A DNA stretch of 27,583 nucleotides from assembly GCA_023375785.1 (NCBI GenBank), contig SZWC01001604.1:234788-262370 (forward strand), written 5' to 3'. The translations under genes and the position numbers were made by a program. Of the stretch, positions 9,890-18,840 are shown one piece after another; position 1 is the stretch's first letter, and the number at the start of each line of letters is the position of its first letter. The stretch is from Penium margaritaceum. Taxonomy: Eukaryota > Streptophyta > Zygnematophyceae > Desmidiales > Peniaceae. The notes under the pieces were generated by a model. It was not told the DNA's origin. It ran no database searches and saw nothing but the letters and a program-made list of their open reading frames with translations.

Positions 9890-12301
9890 TTAGGTGAGCT
9901 TGAAAAGCTGACGGAGGGTGTCGATCTCCGAGTTCACGTTCACCACCAGCTTGTCCACAGTTGGCTTGTCCTCGGATGCGTCCATTGCAGCACGATGAGT
10001 GGGGGATTTGGCATGATCATGCAGCGTGGTCAGTTTCCGCCCGTTGGCGCAGCAGCACAATTTGTAGTTGCAAACCCAGAACTCGATGACCTTCCCAGTA
10101 CTTGTGAGGATGAACCCGGAGTCGAACTCCCAGATCAGCGAGAAACGTGTCTTGCCGATGGCACGAACTGCAGAAAACATGATGGGTGTTAGAAGTGTGA
10201 GATGAAACGAAACGGGGGAGGGGGGTAGAAGCATACCGTTTTGTTTGTGAATCTCAGCGATAGTGTGGAGGTGGCGGAGTGTTTGGGGCCTGGTCACTTC
10301 AAAGTACTGGTGGTAGCGCGTGTGGTGATTTTTACCACAGTAGTCACAAACGAGCCCAGAAAAGTTGATAGTTGCGGGTTTGGACTGCTTGTCAAAATAG
10401 ATGACTAGCGTGACCTCTGCAAAGTCTGGATCATCCAGGTGCGGGACTACGATTTCAATGAGAGTGCTCGTTGTGGTGCCGGTTAGCGCTTGGACATGAC
10501 GATGCATGTGAAAGATGTTGACCAAGGAGGCACGATCAGAACCATCAGGGTGGGCCCCACACAGCAGCTTGTCAATGTCATCCGCATCCCAGTCCGATGG
10601 GACGTTACGGATAGCAATGGTGCGGTCGTCCGGGTTCATCGCTCTGTACACTTCGTATTCCGGGCAGGTGACTTTGGTGATCACAATGTCTGCTTTGCCA
10701 TTGAGATCTGCAAAACGTTGTTCGAAGAACTCTATTAGAGCTTGAAGGTTTGAAGTGGGGGGGTATGACATGAAGGAAGAAGCTTCCTGACATGGCGGGT
10801 CGTAGCGAAGGGGAGAGAGAGTAACAGCCAGACCGGGGAGGCGTCCGTCTGTCTCTTCAAACTGCACCGTTTGGCGGGCCAGCTGTGTTTTGCCTCTGCG
10901 GATCAATCGAAAAGCCTTGGCCGTACGAGTGATGTCCGCCGGGACACCGTCAGGATAGGTGGTGCGGGGCTTGTTCAGAAAAAACTTGGCGATTCGGGCA
11001 GCATGGTTCGCATACGCCATGGGGAATAGCAGAGTTGTTATCTGGTTGAGCCGGTCGATCCGTTCTTGTTTTGTTTCGGTGGACCGAATTACTTTTGCAG
11101 GGGCCTGTTCGCTTGTCTCGTTAAGCAAAGAGAGTAGAGACAGCTTCGGGGTGCTCCCAAGTGGTGGTGGGGTTGCGGGTGCGGGGCGGTTGAAACGGTT
11201 GTCGAATTCCGTGTCAGAGTAGTCATCACCGTCTTCGTCGCCTGAAACGGGTTTAATGTTAGAGAGATGTGAGAGTTGGGAAAAGAGAAGAGGGGAGAAT
11301 GTAAGGTGTCTGAAAGGGGATGTACCTTCGAGATCTTCAGGCTTAGGCGGAACAGGGTCCCGGCTTGTGGACGGGCGGTTGGCGTGGGGGTGTTGCTGCG
11401 ATGGTTGTAGTGCGGGTACAGCTTTGCCCTTCTCGGCGGCAGATGCTTTACGCTTTCCAGCAGTTGCCGGCTTGTTGTTGTTAGAGGTCGGCTTGTGCCC
11501 TGCGCCGCGACAGGGAAAAGGGGGAGAGTTGTTGAAAGATAAGTTATATGATAAGCCTTGTTTCCAAGATAGTGCTTGTTCACCATGCTGTGAGACGTTC
11601 TGTTTGTGGACGAAACGAAGTCTGCGTTTAACCGAAGGGGGATTTTTACCATCAGGCTTCTTAGAGGTGACTGGCGCGCTTGAGGGCGCATTGGACGTTC
11701 CGGTCTCTTGGTTGGGGTCTTTGGCCGGGTTGTTCTCAAAATGGGCCGCCGCATTGTCAGCTGAACAAAGGCCGTCCTTCTCAATGCCTTCCATGGCGGA
11801 TTTGTCTGCATTTAGACAGGATTCCCATGACTCTGTGAGAAGATGTAGAAAAGACAGTATTAGATCCAAAAAGGGGCGCATACGAGAGATTCCCCGAGGG
11901 GAAGATTGAGAGATTTCATCGAAATGTGTGCCAGAGTAAGTCTCCCACAAAGAGGTGGGTGACATAGGTGCTTGAGCCGGAGCTCAGGCGGTGTGCGGAG
12001 TGCAGGTGCGTATGTGCGCTGTGAGTGAGATTGGAACAGAGATGTGGGCATTGGGCTCCTTACCGGAGTCCATGACGTCTTGGGCTTGGTTGTGGGAGGC
12101 CATTCTGCAAAGGTCAATGTGGGAGACAGGCTCGCGGGGTTGTTGAAATGCAGAAAGGTGAGCAGAGGGGGTGTCGGGCGGCGAGGAGAGCGGTGCGGGA
12201 GAGGCGGCGGTGCATTGAAACGCGGTTCCATCTTGAGATAAGACCTCGGTGTTTTCGGGAGTGGTGGGGTGGGGGCTTTGGCGGAAGAGAGAGTGTGGCA
12301 C
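9890..12301 (-). CDS. ORF1-like nucleic-acid-binding protein with exitron-like segments
   Basis: One frame runs from an ATG at 12301 to a stop at 9890, interrupted once by TGA at 11984-11986. From the internal ATG at 11965 it gives 691 aa. The N-terminal half is disordered and rich in Pro, Ser and Lys, with an acidic run (DEDGDDYSD) near 11220-11240. A conserved-looking domain begins near 11060. An RRM-like segment follows (TIAIRNVPSDW, about residue 448), then a short finger CDYCGKNHHTRYH (about residue 538), and a C-terminal finger-like WVCNYKLCCC...H...THR (about residue 632), similar to U1/matrin C2H2 fingers. This architecture fits LINE ORF1 or gag-like RNA-binding proteins. Five pyrimidine-rich inserts look like in-frame introns (listed separately). 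The alternative is an intron-containing host gene beside the LINE. Function is inferred, not known. Confidence 0.65.
10168..10236 (-). other. Intron-like in-frame segment, 69 nt, phase 1
   Basis: On the minus strand it begins GTATGC, is C/T-rich, carries CTAAC about 30 nt before the end, and ends TTTTCTGCAG. It is 69 nt long, stop-free and in phase 1, so both removal and retention keep the frame. Retained, it adds a hydrophobic stretch (LLPPSPVSFHLTLLTP) to an otherwise hydrophilic protein. Removed, the flanks join as HKQN-V-RAIG. Confidence 0.65.
11242..11325 (-). other. Intron-like in-frame segment, 84 nt, phase 1
   Basis: On the minus strand it begins GTACAT, is pyrimidine-rich throughout, has CTCTAAC about 20 nt before the end, and ends CCGTTTCAG. 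It is 84 nt, stop-free and in phase 1. Removing it joins EDLEG to DEDGDDYSD and restores one continuous acidic run, the best protein-level sign that it is spliced out at least sometimes. Confidence 0.7.
11500..11556 (-). other. Possible intron-like segment with GC donor, 57 nt, phase 1
   Basis: The segment is pyrimidine-rich with ATAACTTAT near its start, and ends GCGGCGCAG. The apparent donor is AAG|GCTTAT, so this would be a GC-AG intron or one with a mutated donor. It is 57 nt, stop-free and in phase 1 like the others. Removal joins SWKQ to GHKPTS. It is the weakest of the set. Confidence 0.35.
11833..11883 (-). other. Intron-like in-frame segment, 51 nt, phase 1
   Basis: On the minus strand it begins GTATGC, has a CTAAT branch-like motif, then a T/C-rich tract ending TTCTCACAG. 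It is 51 nt, stop-free and in phase 1. Removal joins PRGIS to QSWESCLNADK. Retention adds a hydrophobic stretch (FLDLILSFLHLL). Confidence 0.65.
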
Positions 12302-13137
12302 AAGAGAGAAGTGTTCTCAAAGGCATCAGGTGGTTTTTTTATCTGCCGGGGGTGCCAATTTTTTCCGATGCACCATGATTTTGATTCCGGGTTGACGATC
12401 TTAATTTTCGATGGTAAGGCTGGTGGGAGAAGGGGGTAGGGCAGTGGGTTGTCGCTGTGGATCTGCCGGGTTTGCTGTTTCCTTTCCTTTTTTGTTGGTA
12501 AGATCAGCCAATTAGAATTTTTTACCCGGGTCGTTGATTTTACAGCTTGGGGCGACCATCCAGTTGGTTCGGGGTTGTGCAGGCTTGAACATTTCTCTGA
12601 CCAATTTTCTAGGGATTCACGGTGATGGTGATCTCTGCTACAGGCGTATGCCGCATGGACGGGGTCTTCAAACATACGATGGTTACTGACCAGCAGAAGA
12701 AACAAGATCCATGGGATAGCCGTGTCACGCCGTGGAGCTTTGTTGAAGCATGATGTTTTCCTCGACTCCGGAGTCGCTGAAAGAGATGTTCTATGTTGAT
12801 GATGAGGTTTGCCGGGTCCATGTAGCGATGGAGCTGCTCGGCCATGCGGCTGCTGGGAGGGATGCTGGATTGCATCTAGTTGTAGTTCAGACGTAGCTGA
12901 GGTGTCAGCGTGAGGAGAGCGCGAGGATGATGAGTTGTCAGTTACACGTTGGTTCTTCGGATTCCAGGGGTTCTCCATGGGGCCAGTTGTTTTCAAGGGA
13001 TGTCTGATGTGGGTCGTAAGCTGCATCTGTTCTTGGTAGTTTCGGCTTGTTGGTGGCGCCATGCCTATTGCCACGTGTTCAGCAGAGGGGGATGGTTGTC
13101 TCGTGCAGCAGGGTCTCTCGTGCGGTCTCAGCGTCAT
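11860..13137 (-). other. Unassigned 425-aa open frame upstream of the ORF1-like gene
   Basis: An open frame of 425 codons, rich in Pro, Ser, His and Arg, overlaps the first part of the ORF1-like gene in another frame. Its residues suggest no family. It may be 5'UTR of the LINE, an N-terminal exon region, or chance openness in pyrimidine-rich DNA. Just upstream a short minus-strand frame (about 13240-13140) reads as a Gly-rich then basic peptide, also unassigned. Confidence 0.25.
12019..12063 (-). other. Intron-like in-frame segment, 45 nt, phase 1
   Basis: The donor CCG|GTAAGG is strong and the acceptor is CTCACTCACAG. The segment is 45 nt, stop-free and in phase 1, in the same frame as the downstream protein. 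The TGA at 11984-11986 lies just after it. An alternative, poorer acceptor just past that TGA (ending GCCTGAG, also phase 1) would remove the stop. At 45 nt it is short for a plant intron. Confidence 0.4.
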
Positions 13138-14185
13138 GGGGGAGGCAGACGGCTTGAAAATCGAATCCCTGGTTTACGACGAGACCTGAGGCGAGGACCC
13201 GCATTGCCGGATCCATCAGCGCCGGAGCCCGCATTCATTCGGCGACCAACGCGAGAGCCCTGTGGTGAGCTTCACGCTTTGAAAAAGCCGGCTCATGCGC
13301 CGGTCCCAGGCTCCCCGCCGTCAAAAGAAGGCTGAGGTCGTTTGCATCCTGTGTAATCGCGGTGCAACAAACGGCTCATGAGATTTTACAAGACAAACTG
13401 AGGAAAAAGAATGCGTTTGCGAATGAAACGAAATCGTTGGTTGCAGCTGCTTACCAAATCGTCGATCAAGTCTTTCGCTCTCTTCGGTCAATGACTTGTG
13501 TCGACCTTCGATGCGGTCGGGTCGATTCTGGCGAGCAGGATCCCGTTTGAAGGGCCGTGTCATTATTCAGATAGGCCGGCAGGGCTCTGCGGTTGGTGAG
13601 GTTGGCCGTCGAAGCCCTTTGTTTGACAGAGGAGCGATTCGGGCTGCCTAATCGAGCTGCTAGGTGAACCCTGACCCTGAGGTCGAACTGCCCAACTGCA
13701 AAATAATGAGCGTCATACCCAGGGTTGCGCCGATATATCTGCGCAACCGTCAACACAGGGTAATTTTCCCGCATACCCACTGTGCACGCAACTAATCTAC
13801 AGTGTACCAAATTTTGGCAGAAAAACAATGCAATAACCACTTTGGCAGAAGAATGACTATACCTTCCACCAAATGCAAATAATACTTCTGAGGGCCAAAG
13901 TTCAAAAGTAACACTCCGGATGTCCACCGGGCAAAAAATCGAATGAGGAACAATATAATACTCCACATACCCACTATAACACTCCACCGTAGTACACTGA
14001 AAACATGAAAAGAAACCTTCACTGAAGAAAACACAGATTAGGTCCCGTATACTGATATTTTTCCTTTAATGAATAGACATATGTTGAGAGTTGAAAGCGA
14101 CTTCCATGCTCAAGACTATTCTTTGTATATGCTTATTGTTTCTCTACCTTCGTGTGTCTCCCTCTTTCACACTCTCCCCCCCATT
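13138..14185. other. No recognisable gene
   Basis: The first 200 bp are GC-rich and the rest is mixed. A minus-strand frame of 173 codons (13466-13987) and a plus-strand one ending at 13335 have no motifs I recognise. The right boundary is the CT microsatellite. Confidence 0.5.
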
Positions 14186-14243
14186 TCTCTCTCTCTCTCT
14201 CCCTCTCTCTCTCTCTCTATATCTCTCTCTCTCTCTCTCTCTG
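14186..14243. repeat. CT dinucleotide microsatellite
   Basis: A (CT)n tract of about 58 bp with two small interruptions. ORFs crossing it on both strands (Ser/Leu or Arg/Glu runs) are artefacts of the repeat. Confidence 0.95.
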
Positions 14244-14735
14244 TCCTTGTGTTTTTACGAATTTCGCTATGCTTAAGAGTCCTCGAGCTAGGGGAAAAAT
14301 GGGGACAACGTCGTTGGCCTTGTTTCCGTTTTCTCCGGTGTGCGGTGCACCTTGCGTCAGGCCACACACACTTTTTTTATGCATGCAACTGTTGCACGAT
14401 GTGCACAATTGAGGGACCAGACAGGCAGGGCTCAGTATCGCACGATACAAGTATTGCTCACACGAGACTTGTATCACGCGATTCTTCCGATGGTGACAGA
14501 AAAATGGTACCGGTATCCGTATCGAGTTGGACGCCCGCTCGATACCGATATCGGCACCGGGACTCCATGCCGGTATCGACCGGCGATGCTGGGAGTCCGA
14601 CAGGCTGGCTGGCGGCAGCAAGCTAGCCCGTCAACTCCCTCTTCGACTAGTCCTTGTCGACAAATGCCAACGAGGACTATCAGGCTGCCGACCGGACGAG
14701 GTCCAATCGACAACTCACCTTTCTTTGGCGCTCAT
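14244..14735. other. Unassigned stretch left of the chromovirus
   Basis: No gene is seen. It contains an imperfect inverted repeat (14438-14452 with 14467-14481, 13 of 15 paired) and several GGTATCG/CGATACC motifs between 14505 and 14585. Confidence 0.4.
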
Positions 14736-14760
14736 CTCATGTCGACGAAGTCGACATGAG
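14736..14760. repeat. Perfect hairpin, 11-bp arms
   Basis: CTCATGTCGAC, a GAA loop, then GTCGACATGAG. It lies about 85 bp left of the 227-bp repeat that flanks the chromovirus. Confidence 0.85.
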
Positions 14761-14844
14761 AAGTATGCCCCAAAAAATTGATGTTGACGTCGAATCGGCA
14801 TCTATATTTACGATGCAAATATAGACGTCAAGTCACTCAGTAAC

Positions 14845-15071
14845 GAGTTGAGTCTCCAGCTTCTGCTTTGAAATCGTAATCAGAGTTTGCAAAACGGTGT
14901 TCTCAGTTTGCGTTAGGGGCTTACCCCCTTCACACGACTCGGGGGCAAATGTCATTAAAGACCCAAAACAGGGATACTCGAATATTTTGAGTCTCCGGAG
15001 GCCCATTCCCGTTCTTAGCCTTACCCCTGGTTTTAGGACCCAAACCCGGGGTTTTTTCCTCGAACTCGTGC
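14845..15071. repeat. 227-bp direct repeat, left copy (candidate LTR part)
   Basis: It aligns without net length change to 21741-21967 at roughly three quarters identity by eye. Shared anchors include GAGTCTCCAGC, GAGTCTCCGGAGGCCCAT, TTAGCCTTACCCCTGGTTTT and AACTCGTGC. Its position at the 3' end of the chromovirus suggests LTR sequence. Similarity stops abruptly on both sides, so it may instead be an independent repeat. Confidence 0.75.
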
Positions 15072-15523
15072 GTCCGCACGAGTAATTATGTCACTTTATG
15101 TCGAATCTCGTCAGAAATGAACTTCGATTTATGTTTTGACGTTTTTGCGCAAAATCGTCGCGTGCGAGGCACGCTTGCGATTTCGTGCCTGGGTCTCTCG
15201 CCTCTCGTCCCTCGTCCTCGCTCGCTCGCTTGCAAGGAGGGCGAATGGGGACGAGGGCATGAGGCCACGAGGCCTCGCCCTCGAGGCCCTCGTGGCCCCT
15301 GAGCCGTCGATCGGGCTGAGGCCGCGATCGGCGGCTGGAGGCTGGCCGGATAGTTGCCGGCCGGTCACTTGGCTGGCCTCTGACCGTCCTGCCTACCGGC
15401 ATCGAGTTGGCCGGCAGCCAGCGAAGTGCTGGTCGTCGGCTAGCCCTTGCTGACGCGAGTGGTGGTGCGCAACCACCCCTCACTTCAGCGAGGAGGGAGG
15501 GCCGAACCAGCCCTCGCGCTACA
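15072..15523 (-). other. Candidate 3' LTR 5' part, GC-rich
   Basis: A minus-strand start TGTAGCG directly follows the polypurine tract and would be the LTR 5' end. The stretch is GC-rich with a perfect hairpin at 15065-15082 (CTCGTGCG/CGCACGAG). No matching sequence is seen beyond 21967, so the corresponding part of the other LTR is missing or diverged. Confidence 0.45.
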
Positions 15524-15534
15524 TTCCTCCCCAC
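15524..15534 (-). other. Polypurine tract
   Basis: On the minus strand GTGGGGAGGAA is followed immediately by TGTAGCG, the usual arrangement for plus-strand priming next to a 3' LTR that starts with TG. A second purine run (AAAGGGGGAGG) occurs near 15690 at the end of the pol frame. Confidence 0.6.
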
Positions 15535-15675
15535 TTACTATGAACCGTCTTGGTTAGTATTGTCAGATAGTGAGTTGTCAACATTGTGAAAGAACATTAA
15601 TAATTTCAATCACCAATTAAACATGAATACGTGCATGGTACTTGGACCTAAGCTCCAGCTTGTCGGTCTGCACAC

Positions 15676-17119
15676 CTAGCGGCCTCCCCCTTTAAGGCTC
15701 GAGCGTCCGTGGGACAACCATGTTGGGCGTACCCAACCTCCTATGGTTGAAGTCCATGAATGCCGCCCTGCGGAAATATTGTTCACTTTTTTTGCATTTG
15801 GGTGGTTCCCCCTTGACACGCGTCGATCCGTCCAAGCTGCTAGCTCGCTCCAATACTCGCTGACCACCCCTGTGGACAACAGAGATTCGGACTCCCATGA
15901 GTTATGTTTAGGTCCACGCCCCGCCCAATGAACGAGGTATTCCCTAACAACCCGCGACCGGAGAGTATGCTCGTGGTGCAGGATTAGGCAATGAACCTTG
16001 TATTGGCCATCGACAACAAGGACTGCTAGTGGTGGGTGAATGGTTCCCTCTGCCGTGTATGGAGCCAACAGGCTCACATGAAACACGTCATGTATCTTCA
16101 TACTCGGCGGAAGCAGCAATCGGTATGCCACTTGTCCGATGCGTGCAACGATGGGAAACGGCCCAATCCACTGCGGTAGAAGTTGTCGCTCCCTTGGAGA
16201 CTTCAGCCGAAGACTCTTAGTGCTCAACACCACTTTGTCACTGATGTGAAACGAAACCTCGCGGTGACTTTTGTCGGCATAAGCCTTTTTTCGTTGCCGA
16301 GCAGGTTGAAGATGACCCTTCGCCTCTTGTAACAAGGAGTCTATGCACTCGGCAAAGGCTTGAGCAGAAGGAACTTGTCCTCTTGTACTCACGCTCTTCA
16401 TTGATGAAGAGGGCACCACTAGATGCCGACTACTGTTCAACACAAATGGTATGAATTGCGTAGACTCGTTCACTAAGTTATTCACCACAAAATCTGCCTT
16501 TGCTAGGAATTTATCCTAGTCATTCATAGCAGGGTCCACATATATGCAGAGCATTTGTTCCAGAGTGTGGTTCATGCAACGTGTTTGTCCGTCAGTTTGA
16601 GGGTGAAACGTTGTCGACACATGCAACTTGCTGCCAAAGTACTTATGCATCTTTTGCCATAACTTACTAGCAAATTTTCGATCTCGATCGGAGATAACGT
16701 GTAACAGCAAGCCGTGGTACTTTACGACACCCTCAAAGAAGAGATGAGTGGTCTCCTCTACGTTCACATCAGTGGTTATAGAAATGAAGTGTGCCATCTA
16801 AGTCAGAAGATCTACAACCAGTGTCATTGGATCTTGGCCACGGGCAGTGTCGGGAAGACTAGTAATGAAGACCATGATGACGCACTCCTATGGAGTCCCA
16901 GGATTGGGAAGCTGTTGGAGGAGTTTTAGCATGCTTCTCATTACTGGCCTTATTTTGAAGGCATGGTTTGCATGTCATGCAATACTTACAGACATCGACA
17001 CTCCATCCTGGCCACCAAAAGTGGTTTGAGAGTCCCTGCCCGGTCTTTCGAGGTCCCACATGACCTACGACTGGCGGGTCGTGGAACTGGGAAATTATTT
17101 TTGCTCGAAGTTCTCCCAA
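15676..17119 (-). pseudogene. Chromovirus integrase and chromodomain, inactivated
   Basis: The zinc-binding domain is at about 17090-16960 (HDPPVVGH...CMTC). The frame changes near 16860 and the core follows: LPDTARG, LVVDLL, MAHFI, VISDRDRKF and FHPQTDGQT. Next are the C-terminal GPFPIVARIG and PPSMKIHDVFHVS, and a chromodomain with LVVDGQY, REYLVHWAGRG, SWES and SEYW. Chromodomains direct integration to marked chromatin. The core is dead: the first catalytic Asp position reads Val (VFITSLP), the catalytic Glu after DGQT reads Arg, and TAG codons stand at 16798-16800 and 16516-16518. The chromodomain itself is open. Confidence 0.88.
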
Positions 17120-17190
17120 GTTTGGTACAACAACTTGTTCCTACGGCCTTCACCAATCTGTACTTGTCCAGATTTTGAGAGTCTTGAAAC

Positions 17191-17282
17191 CAAGAATCTT
17201 GTATGGGGCCAGGATCGAACTCATGACCTCTCACATGGCTAGAATCTTGCATGGGGCCAAGATCAAACTCATCACCTCTCAC
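17191..17282 (-). repeat. 48-bp tandem repeat with tRNA-like B-box, inside the pol gap
   Basis: Two units about 48 bp apart read on the minus strand GAGGTCATGAGTTCGATCC and GAGGTGATGAGTTTGATCT, each followed by TGGCCCCAT.CAAGATTCT. GTTCGATCC matches a pol III B box. The same string occurs in the tRNA-like element at 22323-22402. The repeat lies exactly where RT homology ends, so a SINE-type insertion or junction filler is likely. Confidence 0.7.
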
Positions 17283-17289
17283 TCTCAAA

Positions 17290-17827
17290 TGTTCGGTTCG
17301 TTTCTCCTTCGAAGGTTTTCGGGGCTTTTGTAAGCCCGAAGCATAATACTCGAAACTGATAGTATTCCATATGTGTTTGAAACGCGGTTTTGGGTACATC
17401 ATCTTCCGTGATGCGGATTTGATGGTACCCTTGAAACAAATCCAAGGAAGAAAATACTTTTTCCCCTTGGAGTTGGTAAAAAAGGTCCTCAATCCATGGT
17501 AAGGGGAATCGATTTTTCACCGTCAGCTTGTTCAAAGCTCGGTAATCTACGCACATGCATAAACCACTGTCCTTTTTTTTTTACAAAAATGATCGGCTTA
17601 CTGCACGGCGAGCTACTTGGCTCAATCCATCCTTTTGCAAGGTACTCTTTGATTTGGTGTTCAACCTCTCGCCTTTCGACTGGACTAAGGCAATACATGG
17701 GCCTGAACAGAGGAGTTGCCTCTTGTTGCAGCAGAATTGTGTGGCCCATGTGCCTTTCTAGTGGAAGTCTATTCGGTGAGTCTTGGAATACATCCGAGAA
17801 CTTTGCAGATAGAGATCTGATCTCTTA
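17290..17827 (-). pseudogene. Chromovirus reverse transcriptase, N-terminal part only
   Basis: Homology begins FSDVFQD (about 17780), then GHTILLQQ, FRPMYCLSP, IKEYLAKGWIEPSSSP and PIIFVKKKGQWFM. A short insertion near 17555 shifts the frame into CVDYRALNKLTVKN, RFPLPWIEDL, DLFQGYHQIRI and FRVLCFGLTKAP. It then stops near 17310. The YxDD catalytic motif, RT thumb and RNase H are absent. The next recognisable domain is the integrase zinc finger at 17119, so the gap is under 200 bp of unrelated DNA. TAA at 17825-17827 lies just upstream. Confidence 0.9.
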
Positions 17828-18840
17828 TGGCGTGTCTTCCTGCACGTCCTCCATTTTCTGTAGCTGAGTCAAGAAGTATAGACAACCTTGTCAAATATGT
17901 CTCTTGGCGTGCATCGCAGACAAGGTGGCATGGACTTTGAGTCGGGTCGGCGATAATTCTGTACTTGGAATTAACGTAAAGTGACGCTGTCCTTTTGGGA
18001 GGATCAAACGCTTTGATTCAAAGCACATTAGATCCTTGTTTTCACGGGGCTAGGGATCGCCTAGCACCACGTCAAACAAGTCAAGAAGGTTGAGTACCTT
18101 CAATGTGACACTGTTTGTATACCCTTGAATACAAATTTTCGCTTTACAAGTACCAATCACGGGTACGGTATGGTTGTCACCAACGACAACGGCGCCATTT
18201 GATGGCTCGTATTTGAGGCCAACCTGTCGGTTAAAGCCAAGGCTAACGAAGGAGTCATATCCTCGAGTGTCGGCAAGTACATCCACGGGAGCACCAGCTA
18301 GGTGTCTTTTGAACTACATCTTCATGTTGCCTCTGCTCTTCCGAGTGAACAGGCTCGACGATGGCAAGCCAGGTTTGGGATAAACAGGGAATCTAGACGG
18401 CGGACGCCGCAGCTCCCATGATTCACCTACTCGAGTCCACATCTTATGGGCACGTGTGAATTTGGCCAGCACCTTCCAGTCTTTAAATCTCACTCGGTCA
18501 AAATCGTCAACTAAATGTACCGCGAACGTGATTGAACTCATCGCTTTGAGGGTGTTTGCTTCAATCATTGTGTTATACAATTCTTGTACACTGCTTGGTG
18601 TCGCCGCTACTAAGCAGGTCCAATCATGCATCTCATCTAGTGATGCAAGATCTAGTGTGCAATGTCAATCGGCAAGTGTAGAATGGGGTTCAATGAGAGG
18701 GGAGAAAACAACAGAGAAATTTGGACTCGTCAAAAACTCAAATTGTTTAACATCCTCATCTCAAAACATGAACCCACACTTGTGATCCAGTTTTACCCTT
18801 GAGTGGTCCTCACAAACATCACTCAGGGGTGGAGAAAACA
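17828..18840 (-). pseudogene. Chromovirus gag-pol junction and protease-like region
   Basis: The frame opens near 18840 in -1 relation to gag and overlaps its end. A retropepsin-like domain reads VDVLADTRGYDSFVS (about 18290-18245), GLKYEPSNG, VIGTCKAKI and DVVLGDP (18075-18053). The active-site signature normally has D-S/T-G; here D-T-R-G puts Arg at the Gly position. Stops are TGA 18761-18763, TGA 18665-18667, TAG 18314-18316, TAG 18050-18052 (where Trp is expected after LGDP) and TGA 17891-17893. Confidence 0.8.

Larger units (their letters stand above)
4190..12301 (-). mobile_element. LINE-like non-LTR retrotransposon, minus strand, decayed
   Basis: A short poly(A) (T8 at 4190-4197 on the plus strand) follows a 3'UTR of about 260 bp. 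Upstream is a long ORF2 with endonuclease, reverse transcriptase and a C-terminal CCHC-type finger (zf-RVT), and further upstream an ORF1-like gene. This order is typical of L1-type plant LINEs. The 3' end is clear. The 5' end is not: the open frame at 11860-13137 may extend it to about 13.1 kb. I found no target-site duplication. Membership of the ORF1-like gene in the element is inferred from order and strand only. Confidence 0.75.

Noticed and set aside
11256..11909. Plus-strand 217-aa open frame
   Set aside because: It is antisense to the ORF1-like gene, has no motif, and owes its openness to purine-rich complement of the pyrimidine-rich gene.
14069..14626. Plus-strand 185-aa ORF with Ser/Leu run
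   Set aside because: It is created by the CT microsatellite and has no homology signal outside it.
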